A stretch of 64,000 bases of DNA. It comes from Roseibium algicola. GTDB lineage: Bacteria; Pseudomonadota; Alphaproteobacteria; Rhizobiales; Stappiaceae. Position 1 is the stretch's first letter. Each line of letters begins with the position of its first letter. The translations under genes and the position numbers were made by a program. The notes under the pieces were generated by a model. It was not told where the DNA came from. It saw only the letters and a list, made by a program, of their open reading frames with translations, and did not search any database. Below, one piece after another: positions 17,334 to 25,646 of this stretch. Where the stretch lies: positions 4,431,001 to 4,495,000 of the forward strand of contig NZ_CP019630.1 of the NCBI RefSeq assembly GCF_001999245.1. Reading direction: 5' to 3'.

Positions 17334-18332
17334 TTATTTAATCAATCTCGTGGGTCGCGGATTTGTAGCGCTCATTGGAGAACATTCCGGTGGTCGCTGT
17401 GAAAACAACGAGAGCAAAATCCCACCGGTGATTAGCAGCACCGTGATCACCAGCGATAAAGCTGGTGGAAATTTCTCCAGAGGGAATAATTCAGCGAGGA
17501 AAACCTTGCTGCCGATGAACACCAGAACCAGCGACAGCGCATATTTCAGATAGGTGAACCGAGCGATGAGAACCACAAGTACGAAATACAGCGCTCGAAG
17601 CCCAAGAACTGCAAAAATGTTGGGTGTGTAGACAATGTAAGGATCAGCCGTAATCGAGAAAATCGCCGGAATAGAGTCAATTGCAAAAATGAGGTCGGCG
17701 GTTTCGACCATGAAGAGCGTCAACAGCAATGGTGTTGCAAGAAGTCTCGATCCGGAGCGGATGAAAAACCGGTATCCGTGGAGACAGGACGAAAGTGGCA
17801 ACCATCTACGTAACAGCCGCAGAACTGGGTTGTCGGCGACTTCAAATTGATGATCACCGTTCAAGAGCATCTTGACGCCAGTGAATATGAGAAACACTGC
17901 GAAGATGTACAAAACCCAATCGAAGTGGGAGATGATTACCGTACCTGCGCCAATCATCACACCGCGCAAGACAATTACCCCCACAATCCCCCAGATCAGG
18001 ACCTTGTGCTGATAAGCTCTTGGTATCGCGAAGTAGCTGAAGATAAGGGCAATGACGAACACATTGTCCAATGACAGGGTCTTTTCGACGACATAGCCTG
18101 TCAGGTAGAGCATCGCGGCGTGAGCGCCGAGTATCTGCCAGATCCAAAGGCTGAACAGCAGTCCCAGGCTGATGTACAACGCGGAAAGAAGCAGGCTTTC
18201 TCTAAAACCAATCTCATGTGGACGGCGGTGTAGAACGCCCAAATCGAAAACGAGCAGACCTAGCATGAGTGCAAGGAATGTTCCCCACATCCATATCGGT
18301 TCCCCCATCACTTCCGTCAGCAACAGGTTCAT
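17334..18332 (-). CDS. TerC/Alx family integral membrane protein
   Basis: 332 residues with about nine transmembrane helices and the TerC family signatures: FDLGVLHRRPHEI, EKTLSLDNVFVIALIFSYF and ETADLIFAIDSIPAIFSITA, which carry the conserved intramembrane acidic residues. Family members Alx and MntP-like relatives export manganese, and TerC is tied to tellurite resistance and to loading metal onto secreted enzymes. Start chosen at 18332 where the first helix begins. It stands alone between the plasmid-type genes and the nucleotidyltransferase gene. Confidence 0.9.
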   Translation of the reverse strand: MNLLLTEVMGEPIWMWGTFLALMLGLLVFDLGVLHRRPHEIGFRESLLLSALYISLGLLFSLWIWQILGAHAAMLYLTGYVVEKTLSLDNVFVIALIFSYFAIPRAYQHKVLIWGIVGVIVLRGVMIGAGTVIISHFDWVLYIFAVFLIFTGVKMLLNGDHQFEVADNPVLRLLRRWLPLSSCLHGYRFFIRSGSRLLATPLLLTLFMVETADLIFAIDSIPAIFSITADPYIVYTPNIFAVLGLRALYFVLVVLIARFTYLKYALSLVLVFIGSKVFLAELFPLEKFPPALSLVITVLLITGGILLSLFSQRPPECSPMSATNPRPTRLIK

Positions 18333-18711
18333 GATTTTAGTTCCACCAGCGCCAATAACTGACACCGAGCACGGAAAAGGGCTGGATAGTCGTGCAGGGT
18401 GCGCTCAAATCGCGCTGAAAGGACGTGGGACGGATAATACGGCTTTGCAAGTGGCTAATTGAGAAAAACCTCTGCACTGGGCGCTAACCTACTTCCGTAA
18501 AAAACAAATAAACAGAGAAAAACTTGCTCTCCCAAATAAAGTCAAATGTTTGACCGCAGATGATGCTGAAACTATTTTTTTAGTCTAATGGAAGCGTGGC
18601 CTGGAGCGAATTATCTGAAAGCTCAGACGGTCAGTGACTGTTCGAATGCTGAACTTTAGCGAAGTAGGAAATCCTTCTCGCTAGATTTCAGATATCTCCT
18701 GGATGGTAATC
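18333..18711. other. Divergent intergenic region
   Basis: About 380 bases between the divergent TerC and small membrane protein genes. No riboswitch could be identified by eye, although TerC/Alx genes in other bacteria may be controlled by manganese or pH-responsive leaders. Confidence 0.4.
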
Positions 18712-18984
18712 ATGTCCTCTCAAATTGAAGACAATGAAGGTGAGCAACCGAAACGGTTGATCACCTTTGGCACTATGTTTGGCTTTGTGTCTGCAGTCGT
18801 TCTGGTAGACACGCTACTCCTCACCTTCGCGTTCCTAATTCTATGGGCGTTGGCTGGGTATTTCAGGCTTTCGTTGGTCCCTTTTACCATTCTCAATGCG
18901 TTGATCTTGATACCGACAGCCTGGGCCTGTGCACGGGTTGGTATTCTGGCGTTCGAGGCCGAAACGGATCCGGCAAACAACTGA
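18712..18984 (+). CDS. Small two-helix membrane protein
   Basis: 90 residues with two transmembrane segments: TMFGFVSAVVLVDTLLLTFA with its continuation FLILWALAGYF, and FTILNALILIPTAWACARVG. Both termini are hydrophilic and acidic. No family recognised. Start at 18712; a possible upstream ATG at 18703 is 3 codons earlier. Function unknown. Confidence 0.6.
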   Translation: MSSQIEDNEGEQPKRLITFGTMFGFVSAVVLVDTLLLTFAFLILWALAGYFRLSLVPFTILNALILIPTAWACARVGILAFEAETDPANN

Positions 18985-19152
18985 AGCTCCACCATACGCC
19001 ATCGATCTGATGCTCGGGTCTTCTGATCCTACCTGCACAAGGAGGTGCCGTGCCAAATCCGTCAAAGAAACGTCGGCAATTCGTTCGTTGGCACAACTGC
19101 CTTCGGCCACGTGATTACCGGCGTTCCGGGATCGAACCTGCAAGTGTACGAC

Positions 19153-20175
19153 TCATTGAATTGACTGAAGCAATTTGGCTGTGGTTGGCATTCGCTGCAG
19201 ACTCGCGAAGATCCTCGTTCTCCACGCTGAACCGGATTCAATCGCCAGCTGGTACGCTTCGACCAGATCGTCGGGTCTGGTTTCGCTCAAGGCTTCGATC
19301 AGGAATGCCGCCTGCGCGCGGTCCTTGTGTGCTTTGAGCGCGTCAGGTCCGCCTTGTCTTCGGTCAGCGACAATCAGCTTGTGAACTGCAAAGCGTTCCG
19401 GCTTCGGGATTTGCACCAACACTCCAGATCTATACAGAAAGGGTACTCGAATTGGGTCGGCAATCAGGTAATTGAGAAAATGCAGACTTTGAGCGTTGAC
19501 CCCTAGGGCTGGAAGATCGCGGATGCCTTCGTCTTCTTCAAATGAAGGCGTCAGGAATTCCACCAACGTCTGGCGATTTGACTGCCGCCAACGCCAGGTC
19601 TTGCCGCTCTCAAGCGTTGGCAATGGATCGAAGTGGAGTTCGGAAAACACCTCTTGCAACGGCGGTTCGACTGTATCAGCGAGAGCCAGGGACAAGCGCT
19701 CAAAACTCGCGATGTCGATATCGTCTGTTGTTGCCGATTGATCGAAACCAATCCGGACGCCAAGCTCTCCTTCATAACAGCGAAAGGCATGCGTGCCGAC
19801 GATCGTACCTCCCAGCCGAAAGACACCGGCTTTCGCCATTGCCGAGACAACCTGACCGGATCCTACATCCGCGAACAGATACCCTTCGGCCCGCAGCACA
19901 CGCATCAACCTGGCTCGCTCGAGATCTGCCTGCTTGGCGGCATCTGCGATTTCAGTTTGCCGATTCAATCGGTTGCGCAGCTCGGAGGTGTCTTCTCCGA
20001 TGTAACGATCGACCGTTTTGTTCCCAAGTCGGTAGTGATCATACCAATAGGTTTTTGCGCCGACAGTTTTGGATCGAGGCACTCCTCGGAGGTCCGAAAC
20101 AGCACGGTCAATCAAAGATCGTCGCAGGTCAGTCCAAGCTGCAATACCGATTGCGCTATGATAGCTCACGGACAT
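19153..20175 (-). CDS. GSU2403-fold nucleotidyltransferase
   Basis: 340 residues matching the GSU2403-type nucleotidyltransferase family. A helical N-terminus ends in TYWYDHYRLGNKTVDRYIGE. A nucleotidyltransferase-like core follows: GVFRLGGTIVGTHAFRCYEG, then TTDDIDIASFE with two acidic residues for metal, and a C-terminal region KPERFAVHKLIVADRR resembling the AbiEii/MNT-type 'HK' block. Biochemical role unknown; relatives occur in accessory and toxin-antitoxin-like contexts. No antitoxin-like partner is adjacent. Start at 20175; its Shine-Dalgarno-like GTGGGG lies inside a perfect palindrome, pointing to tight autoregulation. Confidence 0.82.
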   Translation of the reverse strand: MSVSYHSAIGIAAWTDLRRSLIDRAVSDLRGVPRSKTVGAKTYWYDHYRLGNKTVDRYIGEDTSELRNRLNRQTEIADAAKQADLERARLMRVLRAEGYLFADVGSGQVVSAMAKAGVFRLGGTIVGTHAFRCYEGELGVRIGFDQSATTDDIDIASFERLSLALADTVEPPLQEVFSELHFDPLPTLESGKTWRWRQSNRQTLVEFLTPSFEEDEGIRDLPALGVNAQSLHFLNYLIADPIRVPFLYRSGVLVQIPKPERFAVHKLIVADRRQGGPDALKAHKDRAQAAFLIEALSETRPDDLVEAYQLAIESGSAWRTRIFASLQRMPTTAKLLQSIQ

Positions 20176-20177
20176 AT

Positions 20178-20207
20178 TTACCCCACATAATTTTTTCTGT
20201 GGGGTAA
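20178..20207 (-). promoter_or_regulatory. Palindrome 1 overlapping the translation start
   Basis: Perfect 10-bp arms, TTACCCCACA and TGTGGGGTAA, with a 10-base AT-rich spacer. It begins 2 bases upstream of the nucleotidyltransferase ATG, and one arm contains the apparent ribosome-binding site. It could be an operator or an mRNA hairpin hiding the start. Confidence 0.75.
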
Positions 20208-20222
20208 GTGTACCATCTTTGG

Positions 20223-20250
20223 TACCCCACAAAATATTTTTTGTGGGGTA
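20223..20250 (-). promoter_or_regulatory. Palindrome 2, same core as palindrome 1
   Basis: Perfect 10-bp arms, TACCCCACAA and TTGTGGGGTA, with an 8-base spacer of A and T. It shares the TACCCCACA half-site with palindrome 1; the two centres are about 44 bases apart (four helical turns), as expected for cooperative binding of one repressor. Confidence 0.75.
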
Positions 20251-20279
20251 TTGTTCAGAAACTGTTTCAGAATGAAAAA

Positions 20280-20323
20280 GCAGCGTGCTCGATTGTCAGG
20301 CGAATATCTTAAGAGCACGCTGC
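20280..20323 (-). terminator. Minus-strand terminator-like hairpin
   Basis: Perfect 11-bp arms, GCAGCGTGCTC and GAGCACGCTGC, separated by 22 bases and followed on the minus strand by TTTTT. There is no gene for it to end, so it could terminate a small RNA from the structured region to its right. Confidence 0.6.
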
Positions 20324-20429
20324 AGTTCTAGTGCACATTATCAAAGGTGCTCAGAAATATTACCGTAACTTTTCGAAAGTATAAATTTGTCAAAATTACA
20401 AATTTTATTTCTAAATGTGAAAGATGGTC

Positions 20430-20500
20430 GTATTGGCCGCACTGTTGACGCGATTCAGCTAATAACGCATCAGCCTGCCGAAAGCTGATACGGCCAATAC
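20430..20500. repeat. Inverted repeat with nested hairpins
   Basis: Perfect 10-bp outer arms GTATTGGCCG and CGGCCAATAC at 20430-20439 and 20491-20500. Inside are smaller complementary pairs, ATCAGC with GCTGAT. The overall layout resembles a multi-branched RNA fold. Confidence 0.55.
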
Positions 20501-20569
20501 AGACACAAAGCGGAGTTTGTAGAGGTCTCCTTATGCGGACATCAAAGGACAAGTTTGGTGTTCGCTAGG

Positions 20570-20607
20570 CTCGGGCGGTCCTGACTACCACATAAGGACC
20601 GCCTGAG
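20570..20607. repeat. Inverted repeat, 13-bp arms
   Basis: CTCGGGCGGTCCT pairs with AGGACCGCCTGAG with one mismatch and a 12-base loop. No T run follows on the plus strand. Confidence 0.6.
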
Positions 20608-21953
20608 CTGCTAACAGGATCTGTTTTACGATCCGTCGACTTGGTTGTACATCTTTTATTCTGTCAATCTAGGCGAGTTTTCCACAGCGCTAAATTGTTG
20701 CTTAAAGCCTAGTTAAACCTCCCGCTGCGGCGGGTCTTGCGTTGAGCCGAAGGCGAATAAGTTAGCAAAATGAACGAGTTCGTGAATTTCTGCGTCCAGA
20801 AAGTGCCTCACTTTCTCTATCTTGCCCTCTTACTCATTTCCCAGAAAGTACGCAAAACTCCGCAGTTGTCCTAAAGAATATCCGAAGTTGTCGCCACATA
20901 TCAAAATACGTTGGATATTGTACGAAGTTGTAGTCACTCATCCAAACAAGTCATTGAATTAAATGGGTTTTGACAACAGGCGTCGAGAATTCTCTAATTT
21001 TCTAGTGGTGCAGAGAGTTTTCGGGAGAAGCGTTTAATTCTGCGGCAATCAGTAAAAATGAAACATTAAGGACAATATTATTCCAGATTTATCAAAAAAT
21101 ATAAGAGTACACCATTTTGAAGACGTCGGAGAAATGAGGATTTTTAAGGGGCGCTCGCTGATTTTCCCGCGCTTTGCTGTACCATTTTTCGTATGGCGAC
21201 AAGACTGGTTTGGAGCCGAGAGCCGACGGTCGGGTTTTGGAATTTTGCGTCCTTAGTCCGACATTCGTTAGGACAATTTCTGTAGTAACTTTCGGCCCAA
21301 AGCTGCCATTGGACCTGTGCTCAGTCAATAGCGGCAACGCGCCCCAATTCGGCCGTCCAGATCGTACGGGCCAATTATCAAAAGCTGCCATTCCCTGGAC
21401 TCCGATCGAAACGCTGGAATTTGATCGAACGGTCCTTTTCCAAATAACGCTTCGAATGATGAGCGCGCAGCTAGCGGCAGAGGCTTCGAATTCTTCATAG
21501 GAAGCCCCGATAATGGCAGGATCTGGAAGATCATCTCAGTGAAGTCTGAGTTAGTATTTCAAAACCTGTTAAATATGTGATCCTAAAGTACAAGTAGTGA
21601 ACGTAATTTCTGATTGACTGTCGCTACGAAAATTCGTTGGCTGCGCGATCTTAAGCAATTTCTACCTCTCAAAGCCAGTATGTCCTCAAGGGCAACGTCC
21701 GTACCCACAGGCGTACACAATCACAAAGGATGCTATCGCACTTCTGTCCATGGGCCGTCACAATTGACGACGAGCTACAGGCGTGCGGACACCGAAATGT
21801 CATCCTGTTTTTGCCGATGACTGGCTTCAGCTTAACCTTCAGTTCGGCATTCCAATAGATGCCTATCGCGGCAACTTCTGGCTACTTTATTGCCTTAATT
21901 CAAGATTTACGCGAAATTGTTATTCGAAGGTTAGATGCAATTGGGGAGGCGAC
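20608..21953. other. Long AT-rich region before the CBASS operon
   Basis: Over 1.3 kb without a supported gene, AT-rich between about 20640 and 21120. Frames at 21092-21391 and 21174-21500 match the diverged dispersed element (about 21285-21350), not a protein family. A frame reading into the QueC-like gene from 21783 has no conserved residues before its Met at 21954. The promoter of the CBASS operon must lie here. Confidence 0.55.
21285..21350 (-). repeat. Degenerate dispersed element, copy C
   Basis: On the minus strand it contains GGCAGCTTTGGGCCGAAAGT and, further on, AACGAATGTCGG, matching blocks around 12460-12530. On the plus strand AAAGCTGCCATTGGACC matches copy B. Confidence 0.4.
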
Positions 21954-22517
21954 ATGGAATCAGGCAGGCAAGGCCAAGCCACAGTCCTGATGAGCGGAGG
22001 ACTGGACTCATCGGCCTGTGCGCATTTCCTTTCTAAACAGGGTGTGCAAGTCCGAGGATTGTTTATCAATTATGGCCAGGCAGCGCTGCAAGCAGAAACA
22101 GCGGCTAGTAGGGCTATGGCAGACTTCTTATCCATTCCTATAGATGTATGCGAGGTGTCGAACGGTCAGTTATTTGGCGCAGGCGAACTGATTGGACGAA
22201 ATGCTATGCTGATCTTTTCGGCTCTATTTCTTTCCCGCGGCTGCTCCGACTTACTCGCTCTAGGCCTACATGCCGGAACCCCGTATTACGACTGTTCGGA
22301 CAGATTCATCAACTCAGCATCGCATCTGGTGAGCGAGATAACCGACAATAGAACGGTATTGGCGACCCCATTTCTCACCTGGACGAAGCAAGAGGTTGTT
22401 TCGTACTTTTGCGAAGCAGGACTTCCAACAGAGCTGTCCTACAGCTGTGAATTAGGCCTTAGTCCCGTTTGCGGTCGGTGCGCATCCTGTTTGGATAGGG
22501 AGGCGCTATTATGTTAG
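21954..22517 (+). CDS. cap9: QueC-like 7-deazaguanine synthase of type IV CBASS (Cap9-like)
   Basis: 187 residues. The PP-loop ATP pyrophosphatase motif SGGLDSS is at 14-20, and a zinc cluster of four cysteines (165, 173, 176, 179; CGRCASC) lies at the C-terminus, both as in QueC, which converts carboxy-deazaguanine to the nitrile preQ0. It is slightly shorter than housekeeping QueC (about 230 residues). It is the first gene of a five-gene operon and overlaps the TGT-like gene by 7 bases. GGGGAGG precedes the ATG at 21954. In known type IV CBASS loci a QueC-like protein accompanies TGT- and OGG-like proteins; the intact active sites suggest real chemistry on a base, nucleotide or protein. Confidence 0.88.
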   Translation: MESGRQGQATVLMSGGLDSSACAHFLSKQGVQVRGLFINYGQAALQAETAASRAMADFLSIPIDVCEVSNGQLFGAGELIGRNAMLIFSALFLSRGCSDLLALGLHAGTPYYDCSDRFINSASHLVSEITDNRTVLATPFLTWTKQEVVSYFCEAGLPTELSYSCELGLSPVCGRCASCLDREALLC

Positions 22518-23482
22518 CGCGCAGACGTTCTCTTCGACTTAACGGGCAAGAGGTTGAACGCACCCCTTTGCTGGTGCCTTCGTTCTCCAGCAAAGGCTTT
22601 CCGGACGTATCCAAGATCATTGAATACAGCACCGAGATGATCGAAGGTTCTATGCTTGTCAGCGCCTACGATCTCCACTACGAAAAGATAAAGCCTCCTT
22701 TCGACTTCGCATCCTTATTGTTTCTCGACAGTGGCGGATATGAAGCGTCCAAGGATGCTGAGTTGTCGGACTATGGCGACAAAGAACACATCCCCCAAGA
22801 ATGGTCGCAAGAAATGCACGAGGCTGTGCTTGCGGGTTGGGCGCCAAGTATTCCAAGCATAATTATCAGCTACGACCACCCAAAAGAAAAACTGCCGATC
22901 AGAGAGCAAATCCGGCGGGCAGAGAACATGGCACCGGGCCGAACAGACGTGATGCGGGAGATATTGCTGAAGCCTGAGACTGAAACCCAAACATTAATTA
23001 GGCTCGAATCCATAATAGAAAACATTCATGGTTTTGCCAATTTTTCGGCCATAGGGGTTACGGAGAAAGAGATTGGCAATTCGGTATTAACGCGAATGCA
23101 GAACATTGCCAGATTTCGCTTGGCGCTCGACAAGGCTGGCATCGAAGTCCCCCTGCACATATTTGGGAGCCTTGATACTGTAACGACACCACTTTATTTT
23201 CTCGCCGGCGCTGACATATTCGACGGGCTTACCTGGCTTAGATTTGCGTTTCATCAGGGGCAGACGCTCTACAAGCAAAACTATGGCGCATTGCATCTCG
23301 GTGTCAAAACACCAGCCCACGTCATCGACGGCCGCTGTTGGAATAGCAACTACTATTACATTACGGATCTCGAGTTGGAGATGCGGCGTTTTCTGAATGA
23401 AGGCGATTTCGCGTCCTTTAGGTACCATGGCGAACAATTCCGCGCGGCACTGGAAAGTGTGCGAGAAGCGGTAGGAGGGTAA
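22511..23482 (+). CDS. cap10: TGT-like protein of type IV CBASS (Cap10-like)
   Basis: 323 residues with a tRNA-guanine transglycosylase-like TIM-barrel. FLDSGGYEAS matches the TGT block DSGGFQ (Asp73, general base), HIFGS (216-220) matches the base-recognition loop, and ADIFDG (234-239) matches DMFDC with Asp238 as the expected nucleophile. The C-terminal CxCxxC...H zinc site of true TGT is absent; only one Cys remains there (276). So catalysis of base exchange is plausible, but tRNA binding is probably changed. It starts inside the QueC-like gene and ends one base before the CD-NTase gene. Confidence 0.85.
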   Translation: MLARRRSLRLNGQEVERTPLLVPSFSSKGFPDVSKIIEYSTEMIEGSMLVSAYDLHYEKIKPPFDFASLLFLDSGGYEASKDAELSDYGDKEHIPQEWSQEMHEAVLAGWAPSIPSIIISYDHPKEKLPIREQIRRAENMAPGRTDVMREILLKPETETQTLIRLESIIENIHGFANFSAIGVTEKEIGNSVLTRMQNIARFRLALDKAGIEVPLHIFGSLDTVTTPLYFLAGADIFDGLTWLRFAFHQGQTLYKQNYGALHLGVKTPAHVIDGRCWNSNYYYITDLELEMRRFLNEGDFASFRYHGEQFRAALESVREAVGG

Positions 23483-23483
23483 A

Positions 23484-24425
23484 ATGGCTGGCAGCGGCGG
23501 CGGCGGAGCGTTCGTACATCGAACTCCAGAAGAACTCCGCGACCTAGTGCGCAAGTCGGAAGAAAAAACAACCGTTGCGGCCTTTGAGGCTGAACTCTCA
23601 CGAATGCTTGGTGAGTTACTTGGCGAATTCAACTCGCGCGACGCACCAACCGTCAGTGCTCGTCTACTGCAGATCAAGTCCGCAATGAAAGGAGCAATTT
23701 ATGGGTCATTTGACCAATTATTCGGCGGTTCAGTGGCCAAGCACACCTACGTGGATGGTCTAAGCGATATCGACTCGCTACTCTTAATCAACGAATCCGA
23801 TCTGGAAGGAAAAAGCCCTCAGTTGGCATTGGATCGAATGGCGAAAATCATTCAGGCGGATCTAAACGGAGAAGCCACCGTTGGGTACGGCCGCATGGCG
23901 GTAACCGTGACGTATCACGATGGCATGGTTATCCAGTTGCTACCTGCACTCAAGTCGCCAGATGGACAACTGCTTGTGCCTTCATCACGTCGCGAAGCAT
24001 GGTCCAAGATCAACCCGACTGCTTTTCAAGAGGCTTTAACTCGACGCAATCAGGAATGTAGTGGCAAACTCGTGCCTGTTATCAAGCTTGCTAAAGCAAT
24101 CAATGGGCAGTTACCTGAGGCGCAGCAACTTAGTGGATATCATATGGAGAGTCTCGGGATTGCAGCCTTCAAGAATTACAAGGAAGCAATGACGACATCT
24201 GCCATGTTACCCCATTTTTTTGAGAGAGCTCGTGAGCTCGTCATGTCACCCATTACCGATAGCACAGGTCAATCCGTCCACGTCGACGAGTATTTAGGCC
24301 CCACCAACAGCCAGCTTCGTGTAGCGGCGAGCCATGTTTTGAGCAGAATTGCTCGCCGTATGCGCAACGCGACAGCTGCGGGTTCAACATCTCAATGGCG
24401 CGCCATTTTCGGCATTGACTCATGA
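23484..24425 (+). CDS. CD-NTase (cGAS/DncV-like nucleotidyltransferase) of type IV CBASS
   Basis: 313 residues. The nucleotidyltransferase core carries GGSVAKHTYV then DGLSDIDSLL, giving the Gly-Ser of the binding loop (82-83) and the metal ligands Asp95 and Asp97. The third acidic ligand normally sits in a D-x-x-P strand; here that strand reads VIQLLPALK, with Gln151 at the expected place. CD-NTases make cyclic oligonucleotides from NTPs on phage infection, which switch on an effector, here probably the SLATT-type protein encoded next. An unusual Gly-rich N-terminus (SGGGGAF) precedes a helical region. It starts 1 base after the TGT-like stop and overlaps the effector gene by 4 bases (ATGA). 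Confidence 0.9.
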   Translation: MAGSGGGGAFVHRTPEELRDLVRKSEEKTTVAAFEAELSRMLGELLGEFNSRDAPTVSARLLQIKSAMKGAIYGSFDQLFGGSVAKHTYVDGLSDIDSLLLINESDLEGKSPQLALDRMAKIIQADLNGEATVGYGRMAVTVTYHDGMVIQLLPALKSPDGQLLVPSSRREAWSKINPTAFQEALTRRNQECSGKLVPVIKLAKAINGQLPEAQQLSGYHMESLGIAAFKNYKEAMTTSAMLPHFFERARELVMSPITDSTGQSVHVDEYLGPTNSQLRVAASHVLSRIARRMRNATAAGSTSQWRAIFGIDS

Positions 24426-25012
24426 GTGCAGAAAACGGTTCTGTGCAGGAACTCAAGCGAATTAGGCGTGTCTCAGACATGCTTTGCACAGGCCATGCAG
24501 GATTAAGGGACAAATATGCTCGCTGGGCACTCGCACTGGATTTGGCAATCCTTGGCTCCTCCACGTGGCTGACAGGGCTTGCGTTCGTTGCACCTTCGAT
24601 CAACCTTTCATTGACGCCATTCAATCTTGCACCAGAGCTCTGGACTGGACTGCTGTCTGTAACGACGCTGTTCTTGGCAATTGTTCAGCTGAAGAGCGAC
24701 TGGAAAGCACGTTCGGACGCTCACCGACACACGTTTGATATCTATGCAGAAGTCAAACGAGAGGCAGGATATCTCCTTGCATCAGACGAATTCGATGAGC
24801 AGGGGTACCGACGGATTTTGGCACGATATGACATGGCTTCCGCCGTTGGCCTGGCTTTGCCAGAGAAGCTCTTTCTGCATCAGAAGCGCCAGCATCTGCT
24901 AAAAATCGCGATCAGTAAGCATCTCGATCACCGTCCCGGCGCTTCGATACTTTTAACACGCGTTCGATTTTGGATACAAGATAGCTTTGGAAAGAACGAT
25001 CCGAATGTCTGA
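24422..25012 (+). CDS. Two-TM SLATT-type effector
   Basis: 196 residues. A basic N-terminal helix is followed by two transmembrane segments (about 35-57 and 71-91) and a cytoplasmic helical domain (FDIYAEVKREAGYLLASDEF). This arrangement is that of SLATT-domain proteins, membrane effectors described with SMODS/CD-NTase and SLOG systems, thought to form pores or disrupt the membrane. It is the only candidate killer protein in the operon. It overlaps the CD-NTase gene by 4 bases and the next gene by 8, consistent with coupled translation. Confidence 0.8.
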   Translation: MSAENGSVQELKRIRRVSDMLCTGHAGLRDKYARWALALDLAILGSSTWLTGLAFVAPSINLSLTPFNLAPELWTGLLSVTTLFLAIVQLKSDWKARSDAHRHTFDIYAEVKREAGYLLASDEFDEQGYRRILARYDMASAVGLALPEKLFLHQKRQHLLKIAISKHLDHRPGASILLTRVRFWIQDSFGKNDPNV

Positions 25013-25646
25013 TGTTACGGGTGCGCTGCAGATTTACGGCAATGCGATCAAATACATGCGTGAATCAGGTCTAGAATCTGAAATCGATTGGCAAAGAACT
25101 GCGTGTCCCGAAGTTCTGACTGAATCTGCCTTTCTTCGCGAAACCGCCTGGGTGATCCTATGCTCAGGGTTTCGTGAAGCAGTCGTTCGTCAAATCTTCG
25201 ACTATGTCTCATTGTGCTTTTGCGACTGGGAATCAGCCGAGGCCATTGTTGAATCATCTACGGCGTGCGTGCTTTCAGCAAAATCCGCGTTCCGAAACGA
25301 GTCGAAACTCAATGCAGTTGTAAATGTTGCGAGAATTGTTGAACGCTTAGGTTTCGAACAGTTGAAATCCGATATCTTACATGAGCCAATCAGAACCCTT
25401 CGTCAATTTCCATTCATCGGACCCGTGACAGTTTGGCATCTAGCAAAGAATTTCGGCTTCAACTTGGCTAAACCTGACCGACACTTGATCCGCATAGCTC
25501 AACACTTCGGCTTTGAAAATCCACATGCTTTTTGTTCAGCCATCGCAGAAGTGCGGGGTGATCCTGTCAAAGTGGTAGATCTCGTCATTTGGCGTTTCTT
25601 AGCAGACCATCCTCGCGAGAAGGCGGTGGCTTTAGTGGCTCGGTAA
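25005..25646 (+). CDS. cap11: HhH-GPD glycosylase-like protein of type IV CBASS (Cap11-like)
   Basis: 213 residues with a helix-hairpin-helix (FPFIGPVTVWHLAKNFG, about 135-151) followed by KPDRHL, where Asp158 matches the catalytic Asp of HhH-GPD DNA glycosylases. The Lys used by OGG1-type bifunctional enzymes is not visible at its usual place in the hairpin. There is no C-terminal iron-sulfur cluster. In type IV CBASS an OGG-like protein accompanies QueC- and TGT-like proteins, possibly removing or handling a modified base. Start at 25005 (ATGTCTGA overlap) preferred over TTG at 24987. Confidence 0.82.
   Translation: MSDVTGALQIYGNAIKYMRESGLESEIDWQRTACPEVLTESAFLRETAWVILCSGFREAVVRQIFDYVSLCFCDWESAEAIVESSTACVLSAKSAFRNESKLNAVVNVARIVERLGFEQLKSDILHEPIRTLRQFPFIGPVTVWHLAKNFGFNLAKPDRHLIRIAQHFGFENPHAFCSAIAEVRGDPVKVVDLVIWRFLADHPREKAVALVAR

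Noticed and set aside
20280..20607. Possible CRISPR-like array in the palindrome-rich region
   Set aside because: The inverted repeats differ from each other in sequence and there are no regularly spaced direct repeats.
21092..21391. A 99-codon minus-strand frame with an apparently conserved stretch
   Set aside because: The conserved part is the dispersed non-coding element also seen elsewhere in the window, not a protein domain.
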